DNA of 64,000 bases. Source: Shewanella violacea DSS12. GTDB taxonomy: Bacteria > Pseudomonadota > Gammaproteobacteria > Enterobacterales > Shewanellaceae. The stretch is from contig NC_014012.1 in the NCBI RefSeq assembly GCF_000091325.1, positions 2,152,824-2,216,823 of the forward strand, in the 5' to 3' direction. Each line of letters starts with the position of its first letter. Position 1 is the stretch's first letter. Shown here in pieces: positions 46,152 through 56,733 of the stretch. Under the pieces are notes generated by a model. It saw nothing but the letters and a program-made list of their open reading frames with translations. It was not told the DNA's origin and did no database searches. A program made the translations under genes and the position numbers.

Positions 46152-47036
46152 ATGATAAACGGAAGCATCGTAGCCTTAATCACACCACTAAATAGTGATG
46201 GCACAGTAGATTATAAAAGTCTTGAAACGTTAGTTGAGTACCATATTGCAGAAGGCACCGATGGCATCGTTGCTGTAGGCACTACAGGTGAAGCTGCCAC
46301 ACTTCCTATATCAGAACATATCGAAGTTGTTGCACAAACGGTAAAATTTGCATCGGGGCGTATTCCTGTAATTGGAGGCAATGGCGCCAATGCAACGGCA
46401 GAAGCCATAGAGCTGACCAAGGCGCAAAGCAAGCTTGGTATTGTGGCGATGTTAGGTGTAACACCTTACTATAATAAGCCGAGTCCCAAGGGCTTGATTG
46501 CTCATTATACAGCTGTCGCTGCCAGCACAGATATTCCGCAAATTCTTTATAATGTACCAGGCCGAACAGCCGTTGACATGTTACCTGAGACCATAGCGCA
46601 GCTGGTTGAAGTGCCAAATATCATAGGTGTTAAAGACGCCACAGGTGATGTCTCTCGGGTGAAACAATTACGTGAACTCTGCGGCGATGACTTCCTGCTT
46701 TATAGTGGTGACGATGCAAGCGCACGTGAATTTTTAAGTTTGGGTGGTGATGGAGTCATTTCTGTTGCTAACAACATAGTTCCAAAACAGTTTAAATTGA
46801 TGTGTGACGCCGCGCTAGCTGGTGATATCCAAGCCGCCATGGCAGCTGAAGATCAGATCAAAGGTCTATTCAGCGCCCTATTTTGCGAAGCTAATCCTAT
46901 ACCAGTTAAATGGGCCGCCCATCAGATGGGCTTGATCAGTCGAGGTGATATTAGATTACCTTTGACGGAACTTTCTACCGAGTTCCATGGTCTGTTGTTA
47001 GATGCAATGAAAAATGCCCGAATTGAGGTTAAATAA
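46152..47036 (+). CDS. dapA: 4-hydroxy-tetrahydrodipicolinate synthase
   Basis: 294 aa from ATG 46152 (GGGGA upstream); the open frame runs 31 codons further 5', against family length. Catalytic residues are as in E. coli: T44-T45, Y133 and Schiff-base K161 in '[11 protein letters not shown]'. It condenses pyruvate with aspartate semialdehyde, the first step to DAP and lysine. bamC starts 3 bases after its stop, the conserved dapA-bamC operon. Confidence 0.97.
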   Translation: MINGSIVALITPLNSDGTVDYKSLETLVEYHIAEGTDGIVAVGTTGEAATLPISEHIEVVAQTVKFASGRIPVIGGNGANATAEAIELTKAQSKLGIVAMLGVTPYYNKPSPKGLIAHYTAVAASTDIPQILYNVPGRTAVDMLPETIAQLVEVPNIIGVKDATGDVSRVKQLRELCGDDFLLYSGDDASAREFLSLGGDGVISVANNIVPKQFKLMCDAALAGDIQAAMAAEDQIKGLFSALFCEANPIPVKWAAHQMGLISRGDIRLPLTELSTEFHGLLLDAMKNARIEVK

Positions 47037-47039
47037 TAG

Positions 47040-48161
47040 ATGTTGAAGCAAGTGACTCCTTTAGTACTTATCGTCGCCGTTACCGCGTGTAGTTCTCCAG
47101 TCGATAGAAGACAGGCCAACGGTGGTGATGAATACACCAATGTGAAAACTCAGCCGGTTTTAACCATACCTGCGGGATTGAACACTCCGGTATACAGTAA
47201 AGAATACAAAATTCCTAAGCTGAACAGCAAAGCGAGTGCCAGCCTGATAGGCAAGCAACTGGATATTCGTCCACCTCTGCAAATTTTACCTATGGCCGAG
47301 GGTACGCGTGTAGAGGAAGGTAGTGACAATATTAAAATTGTCGTCGATTCCATCGACAAGGACATTGAACTGAAAAGTGAAATGTTCAATGTGATCAAAG
47401 ATTATTTAGCGAGCAGATCAATCCCAATTCTTAATGAAGATTATGACAAAGGCTTGATTGAAACTGATTGGATCGAGAATCAAGAAGTGATCGATTCAAG
47501 TTTCTGGGGTAGCGATGAGATCTTTAAGCTGCGTCAACGTTATGAGTTTAAAATAAACATTCGTCCACATGGCCGCAGTGGCGACTTGATGATCAATCTT
47601 GTGGATCATGAAGTGAGCTATGATGGTAAGCAGAAAGACATCGTATTGAGTGGCGAAGACAAACGCAGATACACCATCGATATGCTGAATAATGCCGTTG
47701 CCTATATGAGTATTAAACGCAGTAAATCGCTGAAAGCTAAGCGTCTACGTGAAAGTCTAGGCATCGACATGAGCATAGTCAAAGGCACCAGCTCTGAGGT
47801 CGAGAGTGAAGAAGGGGTGGCTTCATATTGGTTAGCCGAAGCACCGTTCAAACGAACATGGGATCGATTGCGTATCGTCTTACCTGAGTTGGGCTTCGAG
47901 ATTGTCGATATGGACAGTAACAAGGGTCTTTACTATATCAATGTCACCGATGATTCAGGTTTCTGGAGCTCGCTCTGGAACGATAAGGACCTAGCGATTA
48001 ATGAAGGTTCTTACCGTATGACACTTGAAGATGACACTAATGCAGATAAGACTCGTATCTATCTGCGTGATTCATCAGATAAGCCGTTAGATAATGAGAT
48101 TGTTGAAGCTGTGTATGATGGTTTCTCTGAACTGATGCAGGAAGATCGTAAGATCCGTTAA
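47040..48161 (+). CDS. bamC: Outer-membrane assembly lipoprotein BamC (NlpB)
   Basis: 373 aa. Lipobox 'LIVAVTACSS' gives lipidated Cys17. A disordered N-terminal lid ('GGDEYTNVKTQP') that contacts BamD is followed by two helix-grip domains ('GVASYWLAEAPFKRTWDRLR' begins the second). Component of the BAM complex that folds outer-membrane barrels. Start overlaps closely with dapA (3-base gap). Terminator at 48184-48210. Confidence 0.93.
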   Translation: MLKQVTPLVLIVAVTACSSPVDRRQANGGDEYTNVKTQPVLTIPAGLNTPVYSKEYKIPKLNSKASASLIGKQLDIRPPLQILPMAEGTRVEEGSDNIKIVVDSIDKDIELKSEMFNVIKDYLASRSIPILNEDYDKGLIETDWIENQEVIDSSFWGSDEIFKLRQRYEFKINIRPHGRSGDLMINLVDHEVSYDGKQKDIVLSGEDKRRYTIDMLNNAVAYMSIKRSKSLKAKRLRESLGIDMSIVKGTSSEVESEEGVASYWLAEAPFKRTWDRLRIVLPELGFEIVDMDSNKGLYYINVTDDSGFWSSLWNDKDLAINEGSYRMTLEDDTNADKTRIYLRDSSDKPLDNEIVEAVYDGFSELMQEDRKIR

Positions 48162-48183
48162 GCTCATTGGTTGAACAATCCCG

Positions 48184-48210
48184 AAAAGGAGGCATCTAGC
48201 CTCCTTTTTT
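48184..48210 (+). terminator. Terminator of dapA-bamC
   Basis: AAAAGGAGGC-ATCTA-GCCTCCTTTTTT, 22 bases after the bamC stop. The following 250 bases to the RND operon show no gene. Confidence 0.92.
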
Positions 48211-48459
48211 ATTGCCTTCATTTTGACACTCATATCGCACCTAACAGCATAGATTCTACTCTAGAATAGCCTTTTTCTATCACACTCCACTACTCTGACT
48301 TTACTAACTAGTACTAATACCTCCAATAGCCAGACTGGGCTTGTATTATCCTCTGTTGTTGCGCCTTGGGTCAATTGTAAGTAAAGGTAAAGCACTCTTG
48401 AAGCGCTATGGTCTATAGGTAAACTAGCCTCACGAAAAATAAGCTGTTTTGTGGAATTA

Positions 48460-49545
48460 ATGAAAAAAATAATAATATTGTTAATCATCCTGCTTATTGC
48501 ATGGTTTAGCTATCGACAAGTCTCATCGGAAAATATAACTATTGGCAAGAAACAGAGACCCATAGCCAATGTCGTGGTGGCTAAGGCGGCAATTGAGTTG
48601 ATTCGAGATGAAGTTGAGGCCCTAGGCACCAGCAAGGCCAACGAGTCGATAACCGTTACTCCAAAAGTCACCGAAGTGGCAAGCAAGATCAACTTCGAAG
48701 ACGGTGATATTGTAAAAAAGGGCCGTTTACTGGTTCAACTTCAGGACACAGAATACAGAGCCCGGGTGAAAGTCGCTAAGGTACGTGTCAGGGATCATAT
48801 GCGTGAACTGGACAGAATACGCTCTTTGATCACCAGTCAGACCATTGCCGAGCTTGAACGTGACAGGTTACAGACCCTGATAGATACCGCCAATGCAGAA
48901 TTGGACCAAGCTCAAGCGGCCCTTGCAGACCGAAAAATATTCGCGCCTTTCAATGGCCGTTTAGGTCTTCGTCAGATCAGCGTGGGTAGCCTGTTGACGC
49001 CGGGAACTGTGATCACCACCTTAGATGATATTTCTGTGATCAAGTTGGATTTCTCAGTGCCAGAACGCTTCTTACAGTCTTTGGCCATAGGTAAACAAGT
49101 TGAAGCAAGTGCGGTAGCATTTCCAGGTGAACTGTTTAGCGGCAAGGTCATCTCCATCGACAGCCGGATAAATCCAATCACTCGAGCCGTTACCGTCAGA
49201 GCCAAGCTCCCTAATGGGGATAACCGCTTAATGCCAGGCATGCTGATGAAAGTCACGCTTATCCAGCAGAGCCGTGAAGCCCTGATTTTACCTGAATCGG
49301 CGATCATCCCAATCCAGGATAGGCATTATGTCTATCTGGTTAATGATGAAAATGTCATCGTGCGCCGTCAGGTTAGCTTAGGTCTGCGTAAGCGGGGTTG
49401 GGTCGAAGTGCTCGATGGGGTCAAGTTAGATGAGCAGGTGGTGATCCGCGGCATTTTAAAGGTCAGGCCAGGAGACAAGGTAAAGGTTCAGCTTAGTGAG
49501 CGTTTTAGTTTCCTTAAAGAAGCTAAGGTTGGGCCAACCGTATGA
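48460..49545 (+). CDS. RND efflux periplasmic adaptor (membrane fusion protein)
   Basis: 361 aa. N-terminal anchor 'KKIIILLIILLIAWFSYR', then the lipoyl/coiled-coil hairpin region ('ASKINFEDGDIVKKGRLLVQ', 'KIFAPFNGRLGLRQISVGSL') and beta-barrel. It links an RND pump to an outer-membrane channel. GTG 48451 and ATG 48460 are both open; GTGGAATTA works better as ribosome site for 48460. The stop overlaps the ATG of the pump gene by 4 bases (ATGA), so the two are translationally coupled. No TolC-like gene follows; an unlinked one is presumably used. Confidence 0.92.
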   Translation: MKKIIILLIILLIAWFSYRQVSSENITIGKKQRPIANVVVAKAAIELIRDEVEALGTSKANESITVTPKVTEVASKINFEDGDIVKKGRLLVQLQDTEYRARVKVAKVRVRDHMRELDRIRSLITSQTIAELERDRLQTLIDTANAELDQAQAALADRKIFAPFNGRLGLRQISVGSLLTPGTVITTLDDISVIKLDFSVPERFLQSLAIGKQVEASAVAFPGELFSGKVISIDSRINPITRAVTVRAKLPNGDNRLMPGMLMKVTLIQQSREALILPESAIIPIQDRHYVYLVNDENVIVRRQVSLGLRKRGWVEVLDGVKLDEQVVIRGILKVRPGDKVKVQLSERFSFLKEAKVGPTV

Positions 49546-52500
49546 TACTAACCGATCTTTCAGTGAAGCGTCCCGTCTTCGCTTCGGTGATCAGCATATT
49601 GCTTATTGCTTTTGGCTTAGTGGCGTTCGACAAGTTACCCTTGAGAGAATATCCCAATATCGACCCACCTGTGGTGTCGATACAAACCACTTATCGTGGA
49701 GCCAGTGCCTCTGTGGTCGAGAGCCGTATTACTCAGCTGGTGGAAGACCGAATAAGTGGCGTCGAGGGCATACGTCATATCAGCTCTTCGAGCCGGGACG
49801 GACGCTCTACCGTGACCTTAGAGTTTGATGTGGACCGAGACATCGAAGCTGCCGCCAATGACATTCGCGACAGGATATCGGGCCTGTTAAACAATTTACC
49901 CGAAGAAGCTGAGCCCCCCGAGGTACAGAAAGCCAATGGCGGGGATGAGGTGATCATGTGGTTAAATCTGGTGTCAGATCAGATGACCACCTTGCAGCTC
50001 ACCGATTATGCCCGTCGTTATCTAACCGATCGCCTGTCGGTCATAGATGGCGTAGCCAATATTCGTATCGGCGGCGGCAAGGTGTATGCCATGCGAATTT
50101 GGATCGACAGACAAGCCTTGGCGGCTCGCAATCTCACCGTGTCTGACATAGAAAAAGTACTGAGATCTGAGAATGTTGAGCTACCCGCAGGCTCGGTTGA
50201 GTCCAAAGAGAGGCACTTTACCGTGCGTGTCGAGCGCAGTTTTCGCACCGTGGAGGACTTTGCTAACCTGGTGCTGAGCCAGGGAGACGATGGGTATCTG
50301 ATTAGACTTGGGGATGTTGCTCGGGTAGAGATTGGCTCGGAAGAGGATCGCATCATGTTCAGGGGCAACCGAGAGGCCATGATAGGCTTAGGGATCTCCA
50401 AGCAGTCCACGGCCAACACCTTAGATGTGTCTAGGGCTACTAACGCCTTAGTCGATGAAATCAACCCGACCTTACCAGCGGGTATGGAGATAAAACGCTC
50501 CTATGACAGCTCAGTGTTTATCGAGGCATCGGTGAAGGAGGTGTATCAGACGCTGTTTATCGCCATGTTCTTGGTTATCGTCGTCATCTATCTATTTCTG
50601 GGAAGCGTGCGCGCCATGTTGATCCCGGCGTTAACCGTACCTGTGTCCCTGATGGCGACGTTTATTGTGCTTTATGCCTTAGGTTACACCATTAATCTAC
50701 TGACCTTGCTGGCGATGATTTTGGCTATCGGCATGGTGGTGGATGATGCCATCGTGGTACTGGAGAATATTCATAGACGAATAGAAGAGGGGGATTCCCC
50801 CTTGAAGGCGGCTTACCTTGGCTCCCGAGAGGTGGCTTTTGCCGTTGTTGCCACCACTCTTGTGCTGGTGGCGGTCTTTATGCCGATCACTTTTCTCGAA
50901 GGTGACATAGGTAAACTGTTTAAAGAGTTTGCCGTGACCATGAGCGCCGCGGTGATTTTCTCGAGTATAGTCGCCCTAACTTTGAGTCCTATGATGTGCT
51001 CTAAATTACTCAAGCCTGCTGGAAATGATCCTTGGCTGGTACGTAAGGTCGATGCTGGCATGAACTATGTCACAGACAAGTATCGTAAATTGTTGACCAA
51101 GGCCATGTGCCATCCTGTGATTGTGACCTCGCTAATTGTGGTTGCACTGGGCTCAAGTATGGCCCTGTTTAAGTTGGTGCCCCAAGAATTTGCTCCTCGG
51201 GAGGACAGAGGTTCAATGTTCCTTATCGTCAATGGCCCTCAAGGCGCGAGTTTCGAGTATATCGAGTCTTATATGGATGAGATCGAAGCACGTCTGATGC
51301 CCCTGGTCGACAATGGTGATATCAAGCGACTCTTGATCAGGGCGCCGAGAAGTTTTGGCAGCAGTGCCGATTTCTCCAACGGCATGGCCATCATAGTCTT
51401 GGAAGATTGGGCGGTACGTAGAAGCGCGGCAGAGATAACCACAGACATACGCGGGCGACTGTCCGATCTTGCTGGGATCAGGGCATTTCCTGTTATGAGG
51501 CAAGCCTTCGGCCGCGGTGTCGGCAAACCTGTGCAATTTGTGCTCGGTGGGCCCAGCTACGAGGAGTTGGCTAGGTGGCGAGATATTATTCTGGAAAAGG
51601 CCAAAGAAAATCCGAATCTGGTGGGACTTGATCATGATTATCAAGAAACTAAGCCTCAACTTAGGGTGATCATAGATAAAGACAGGGCAGCAGATTTGGG
51701 GGTATCCATCTCTCACATAGGGAGAACATTAGAGTCTATGTTAGGTTCACGTCTAGTGACCACCTTTATGCGAGAGGGCAAGGAATATGATGTCATCATA
51801 GAGGGCAATCGTGACAATCAAAATACCGCCAGAGATCTGGAAAACATCTATGTACGCTCGGACAGGACTCAGGTCTTGATCCCCTTGTCGAACTTGGTAA
51901 GCGTTGAAGAGTTTGCCGATGCCAGCAGGCTCAATCGTTATAATCGTATGCGAGCTATCACCATAGAGGCAAACCTTGCTGAGGGTTACAGTCTAGGTGA
52001 GGCGCTGGATTACCTTAATGAGATTTCCGATACCTATCTGCCCGCCGAGGCGGTCATCAGTTATAAGGGCCAGTCACTGGATTATCAAAATTCGGGCAGC
52101 TCTATGTACTTTGTTTTTGCTTTGGCCCTAGGCATAGTGTTTCTGGTATTGGCGGCTCAGTTCGAGAGCTTTATACATCCCATGGTTATCATGCTAACTG
52201 TGCCTCTGGCAACACTAGGCGCTCTGATTGGACTCTACTTAACAGACCAGAGTCTCAACATCTACAGCCAGATAGGCATCATCATGTTGGTGGGATTAGC
52301 GGCCAAGAATGGCATCTTGATTGTTGAGTTTGCCAATCAACTAAGAGATAGGGGGCTTGAATTTGAACAGGCCATTATTCAAGCTGCCTCCCAGCGACTC
52401 AGGCCTATCCTGATGACGGGGATAACCACAGCTGCTGGCGCTATACCTCTGGTAATGGCCCAGGGAGCTGGCGCCGAGACTCGATTCGTTATCGGCGTGG

Positions 52501-52637
52501 TAGTGTTATCGGGAATTCTGGTTGCTACCTTGTTTACCTTGTTGGTGATCCCTGTGGCATATTCACTGTTTGCCCGTAACTCTAGTTCACCCGAGGCCGT
52601 GGCGCGGGCATTGGAGATTGAATTAGTGCGAGAGTAA
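49542..52637 (+). CDS. RND multidrug efflux permease (HAE1/AcrB-like)
   Basis: 1031 aa, usual length. Twelve TM segments with two large periplasmic loops. The proton-relay Asp pair is in 'GMVVDDAIVVLENIHRRIEE' (TM4), and motif 'GLAAKNGILIVEFANQLRD' marks TM10. The start 'MILTDLSVKRPVFASVISIL' is typical of HAE1 pumps of the MexK/VexF-like branch with a two-gene operon. It likely exports drugs, bile-like compounds or solvents. A hairpin terminator follows at 52671-52699. Confidence 0.94.
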   Translation: MILTDLSVKRPVFASVISILLIAFGLVAFDKLPLREYPNIDPPVVSIQTTYRGASASVVESRITQLVEDRISGVEGIRHISSSSRDGRSTVTLEFDVDRDIEAAANDIRDRISGLLNNLPEEAEPPEVQKANGGDEVIMWLNLVSDQMTTLQLTDYARRYLTDRLSVIDGVANIRIGGGKVYAMRIWIDRQALAARNLTVSDIEKVLRSENVELPAGSVESKERHFTVRVERSFRTVEDFANLVLSQGDDGYLIRLGDVARVEIGSEEDRIMFRGNREAMIGLGISKQSTANTLDVSRATNALVDEINPTLPAGMEIKRSYDSSVFIEASVKEVYQTLFIAMFLVIVVIYLFLGSVRAMLIPALTVPVSLMATFIVLYALGYTINLLTLLAMILAIGMVVDDAIVVLENIHRRIEEGDSPLKAAYLGSREVAFAVVATTLVLVAVFMPITFLEGDIGKLFKEFAVTMSAAVIFSSIVALTLSPMMCSKLLKPAGNDPWLVRKVDAGMNYVTDKYRKLLTKAMCHPVIVTSLIVVALGSSMALFKLVPQEFAPREDRGSMFLIVNGPQGASFEYIESYMDEIEARLMPLVDNGDIKRLLIRAPRSFGSSADFSNGMAIIVLEDWAVRRSAAEITTDIRGRLSDLAGIRAFPVMRQAFGRGVGKPVQFVLGGPSYEELARWRDIILEKAKENPNLVGLDHDYQETKPQLRVIIDKDRAADLGVSISHIGRTLESMLGSRLVTTFMREGKEYDVIIEGNRDNQNTARDLENIYVRSDRTQVLIPLSNLVSVEEFADASRLNRYNRMRAITIEANLAEGYSLGEALDYLNEISDTYLPAEAVISYKGQSLDYQNSGSSMYFVFALALGIVFLVLAAQFESFIHPMVIMLTVPLATLGALIGLYLTDQSLNIYSQIGIIMLVGLAAKNGILIVEFANQLRDRGLEFEQAIIQAASQRLRPILMTGITTAAGAIPLVMAQGAGAETRFVIGVVVLSGILVATLFTLLVIPVAYSLFARNSSSPEAVARALEIELVRE

Positions 52638-52670
52638 GCCAAGCAAGTTAACTCATGATCCTAAGGCGCT

Positions 52671-52699
52671 AAGCCAGTCAGCTATCTGACTGGCTTTTA
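52671..52699 (+). terminator. Terminator of the RND operon
   Basis: AAGCCAGTCAG-CTAT-CTGACTGGCTTTTA, 34 bases after the stop. Confidence 0.9.
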
Positions 52700-53279
52700 T
52701 TGTATCTATCTTCAATGACTTGCTCAAAACCTTGTTAAAACAATCGCGGTAGACGGCTTAAAAGAGCTAACTGGTGAGTAAAATTAAGTCTGGTCGCTAC
52801 ACAGTTTGATGTGAAAACTAGTCTTAAAAACTATTTATGAAAACTAGTCTTAAAAATTACTCTTAAAAATTATTCTTGAAAAAGCCAGACATTATGGCTT
52901 AAACCTTAGCTCGTTTTTATCGCGTATCTCATTATTGCTACTCGTTCCTCGGCTATCAGTATTCTCTGAAAGCCAAATCTAAACCTAGATCTAAAAGCTA
53001 AATCTAAAACTAAAGAAACGTTAATGAAATGTTGCGGCATTGTATATCGTATATTATATGTGTTAGTTTAGTTTTTGGTGATTAATTATTGATTTGTGAT
53101 CAAACATTATGAGGTGACTCATATTGAACATTCATTGTTAAGCCAATATCACCAGCACTACGAATATAAGCGGCATGGGCAGCTAGCTCTAATAAGTCGC
53201 AGATCAAAAATAGTGGGTTCAGAGGCCTCATAAGTGGTCCGCCACGTTAATTTAGCCTGATAAAAGCGAGAATATAATA
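52700..53279. other. Non-coding leader before the metalloprotease gene
   Basis: 580 AT-rich bases without a gene. 52814-52880 contains imperfect tandem AAAACTAGTCTTAAAAA-like units, and 52975-53015 has repeated AAATCTAAA phrases. The promoter of the protease gene is likely in 53040-53240. Confidence 0.5.
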
Positions 53280-56200
53280 ATGATAAAAACTTTCAAAGGT
53301 GGTGCTATCTTAACTGCACTGACCCTATGTGCAAGTTTGCCTGTAGGGCATGCTTGGGCTGGGCAGTCAGTCAATAAGATCAGCCAAACCGATAGCAATC
53401 AACAAAAAAATACCATGTCGAGTTACCTAAAGGCCGGAGGTCAGGTCTGTGGTACTGACAGCAATGGTCAAACTTGGGTGCCGAGTCCTAATGAAGGATT
53501 ATTTTTCGGTGCGAGCGAACCAAAGGGACAGCCACTGTCTCAGTCAAAAATGCGCGCTAGCAGTCCAGCTAGTGCCTCTGTAGGCACTACATCTATTGGA
53601 ACTGTCGATCAGGGTGAGTATATCGTTCCTGTGGTATTTCACATATACGGTGCAGTACATAACTGTAACTCAGGTGGATCTTGTGTACCTGACAGCCTTA
53701 TAGCCAATGCACTAAAGAGATCAAATGAAGATTTCCAGGGACTCAATACTTTAGATGGACCTATCGCAAATCAATTTCAAGCGATAAGAGAGAACATGAA
53801 TGTTGAATTTGTGCTTGCTCAAATCGATCCTTGGGGAAACCCAACCAATGGTATAGTTAGACATGGCGAAGCCACGGGTTACGGTAATTATGACGCGCCG
53901 AACGATGCTGCCAGAGCCGCGAAAGATGCCGAAATCTCTGGAGATGCTTGGGACAACTATCGCTACATGAACATCTATATCATGAATGATATAGATGGCG
54001 ATGGCGCCACTAATAACTCAGGTGTTGCCTGGTATCCAACCACAGCTATGTCTGATGCTGGTCTAGCTCGAGTGATCTATAACGGTGCTTATCTTGGCAC
54101 GAATACAGATGAAAACTTTCGCTCCATTTTGACTCATGAGTTCGGCCATTGGCTTAACTTACCCCATGTATTTGACGGTAATCAGTGTAATACAGATAAC
54201 GATATTTTCTGTTCTCATACGGGAGATCGCGTCTGTGATACCCCGCAGATGAGTAGCCAAACTATGGCAAATAATGCTCAGAACTGTTTGGGGGAGGCGA
54301 CTAATACCGAAAACTTCATGCATTACACTGATAATTACGCCATGTTTACCCAGCAACAAGCCCAGCGTATGTATGGTGCCTTGAATCATCCTGCCCGTAA
54401 GACTCTGTGGACAGATGATAACTTAATCTCTGTGGGACTAAGTGCTTATACATCGAGTGTACCGCATAACTGGGATGGTTCGGGTGTCGATGCACCACCA
54501 AAAGGTACGGTATTGATGGAGTTACCTGGGCTGTCGGCCTTAAAAGGTGAAATCAACACTTACACCATAGACTTGCCAGTGGGCACTGAGGTGATGGCTG
54601 TTTACCTGGATGGATTTTCTGAAGATCCCGATTTGTACTTAAGATACGGTCAGGCGCCTAGCTATGATGGTACCAACTGGACTTATGATCTTCATTCCTT
54701 TAGCTCAGCGGGAACCCCCGAGTTTATCGGTCTGGTTGGTCCTAAGACTACTGGGACTTATCACATCACCATAGATGCTTTCTCGGCTTATACCAATGCC
54801 AGATTGATGGTGGTTGCTATGGACGATCCGACTCTATGTAATGGCTGTGAGCGTGTGATAGCCATCGAGGAAACTAAACTTGCCGCGCTTAAAGGCTCAG
54901 CGCCTAAGCACTATAGTTTCACGGTTCCTAATGACGCAACTCGTGTCATGGTTGAGATCCCGTCAGGTTACGGTAGTACACTGCAAGGTGGTCCAGATCC
55001 GGATCTCTATGTCAGTCGTGATATTATCCCGACAACCTCAGTTGCCGACTGTAAGCCTTTTGCAGCTCCAGGCATGAGAGAAGTCTGTGAATTTACTGGC
55101 GTCGATCTCGGTGGCACTTATAACATTATGATCGATGCATTTCTCGATTATAGTGAAGTGACCCTCAAAGCCGTTTACGATCATCCTGTAAGTACGAACG
55201 CACTGCCAACAGCTCAGGCCAACGGACCATACTCGGCAACTTTAGGCGCTAGCATTAACTTCTTCAGCACTGGTTCAGCGGACTCAGATGGCACGATAGC
55301 CAGCTATAGCTGGGACTTTGGTGACGGTAATACTAGTACTCAAGCTGACCCGGTTCACACCTACGCAACTGCTGCGACCTTTAATGTGACCCTGACTGTT
55401 ACCGATGATCTTGGTGGTACAGCCAGCGTAACGACTACGGCGGCCATTACCAGCTCAGGTGTTATGGAGCTTAAAAATGGCGTACCTCAATCAGGGGTTA
55501 CAGCTAATACAGGTGAATTTGCTAAGTTCTTCATCAATGTGCCTGCTGGAGCCACAAATCTTGTGATCAAGATAAGTGGTGGAACTGGGGATGCGGATCT
55601 CTATACTCAATCGGGTTCAGAGCCGACAGATAGCAGTTATGCGTGTAGGCCTTATCTGGGTGGTAATAGTGAAACTTGTACCCAAGCTGCTCCTGCTCAA
55701 GGACGCTGGTATGCAAACCTGAAAGCCTATAGTACCTTTGCTAATTTGACCATAGTGGCGAGCTTCGATACCGGAACGGCTAATGTCGCACCGGTCGCTA
55801 ATGCTAACGGTGCTTATGCCGGCAATGTGTCTCAAGTGATTAACTTCTCGAGTCAAGGTTCTAACGATTCCGATGGCAGCATTGCAAGCTATGAGTGGAA
55901 TTTTGGTGACGGCAGCGTGAGCACTCAGGCTAACCCGACCCATGCTTACTCTGCAGCTGGTAGCTACACGGTGACACTGACGGTTACCGATAATGGCGGC
56001 TTGACTCATATGAGTACAACTTCAGCCAGTATCAGTGCTTCTTCGCAGAACACGGCTCCAACAGCCATGGCTAATGGACCTTATAGTGGAGATGTGAATG
56101 CTAACATTAGCTTCTCCAGTCAAGGTTCTAGCGATGCTGACGGCACTATCGCCAGCTACAGCTGGGCATTCGGAGATGGTACTAGCAGCACTCAGGCTAA

Positions 56201-56651
56201 CCCAAGTCATGCTTATGCGAGTGCAGGTAGTTATACAGTGACTCTTACTGTGACTGACGATCTTGGCGCCATAGGCACCAGTGTTGCCGATGTTACTGTA
56301 TCTAGTGCACCGGTTAATGGCCTAGTCAATGCTTGTGCTACTCAAGCACCGGTGGATTATATCGAAGTGCAATCTCCTAGCCCAATCTGTGTCACTTCGG
56401 GCAGTGATATGTATTTCTATTTTTACGCCGATGGACTAACCAAAACCGTGATCCGTACTCAGCACGGCGGTGGTGATGTGGCGCTGTATTACAGCAACAC
56501 AGGTTGGCCGACCAGTTCATCCTACACTCAGTTATCAAACACCTCAGGTAATACTGAATCGATAACAGTCAATGGATTAGCAAATGGATGGCACTACATC
56601 ATGGTTGGCGGTAGCCATTCAGATGTGACACTCAAGGTAGATATGCAATAA
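53280..56651 (+). CDS. Secreted M43-like metalloprotease with PPC and PKD domains
   Basis: 1123 aa. Signal peptide ends near 'GHAWA'; a propeptide-like region follows to about residue 110. The zinc site 'HEFGHWLNLPH' is at 286-296 (HExxH plus third His), with a Met-turn in 'ENFMHYTDNY'. In the pappalysin/M43 consensus HExxHxxGxxH the Gly is replaced by Asn293. The rest is a chain of modules: two PPC-type beta domains (about 410-510 and 520-635), PKD (about 640-722), PPC (725-815), two PKD ('SYEWNFGDGS', 'SYSWAFGDGT', about 822-995) and a final PPC-like domain. PKD/PPC modules are typical of extracellular enzymes attacking proteins in particles. Single gene with its own terminator. Confidence 0.9.
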   Translation: MIKTFKGGAILTALTLCASLPVGHAWAGQSVNKISQTDSNQQKNTMSSYLKAGGQVCGTDSNGQTWVPSPNEGLFFGASEPKGQPLSQSKMRASSPASASVGTTSIGTVDQGEYIVPVVFHIYGAVHNCNSGGSCVPDSLIANALKRSNEDFQGLNTLDGPIANQFQAIRENMNVEFVLAQIDPWGNPTNGIVRHGEATGYGNYDAPNDAARAAKDAEISGDAWDNYRYMNIYIMNDIDGDGATNNSGVAWYPTTAMSDAGLARVIYNGAYLGTNTDENFRSILTHEFGHWLNLPHVFDGNQCNTDNDIFCSHTGDRVCDTPQMSSQTMANNAQNCLGEATNTENFMHYTDNYAMFTQQQAQRMYGALNHPARKTLWTDDNLISVGLSAYTSSVPHNWDGSGVDAPPKGTVLMELPGLSALKGEINTYTIDLPVGTEVMAVYLDGFSEDPDLYLRYGQAPSYDGTNWTYDLHSFSSAGTPEFIGLVGPKTTGTYHITIDAFSAYTNARLMVVAMDDPTLCNGCERVIAIEETKLAALKGSAPKHYSFTVPNDATRVMVEIPSGYGSTLQGGPDPDLYVSRDIIPTTSVADCKPFAAPGMREVCEFTGVDLGGTYNIMIDAFLDYSEVTLKAVYDHPVSTNALPTAQANGPYSATLGASINFFSTGSADSDGTIASYSWDFGDGNTSTQADPVHTYATAATFNVTLTVTDDLGGTASVTTTAAITSSGVMELKNGVPQSGVTANTGEFAKFFINVPAGATNLVIKISGGTGDADLYTQSGSEPTDSSYACRPYLGGNSETCTQAAPAQGRWYANLKAYSTFANLTIVASFDTGTANVAPVANANGAYAGNVSQVINFSSQGSNDSDGSIASYEWNFGDGSVSTQANPTHAYSAAGSYTVTLTVTDNGGLTHMSTTSASISASSQNTAPTAMANGPYSGDVNANISFSSQGSSDADGTIASYSWAFGDGTSSTQANPSHAYASAGSYTVTLTVTDDLGAIGTSVADVTVSSAPVNGLVNACATQAPVDYIEVQSPSPICVTSGSDMYFYFYADGLTKTVIRTQHGGGDVALYYSNTGWPTSSSYTQLSNTSGNTESITVNGLANGWHYIMVGGSHSDVTLKVDMQ

Positions 56652-56677
56652 TTCCTAGGTAATACAGGGAAAACCTT

Positions 56678-56708
56678 AACCGGCATGGTGAATCATGCCG
56701 GTTTTTTT
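56678..56708 (+). terminator. Terminator of the metalloprotease gene
   Basis: AACCGGCATG-GTGAAT-CATGCCGGTT then T5-7. It lies between convergent genes; the A-poor left flank means it serves mainly the + strand. Confidence 0.92.
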
Positions 56709-56733
56709 ATGCTATTTTTGCATGGATTATCCG

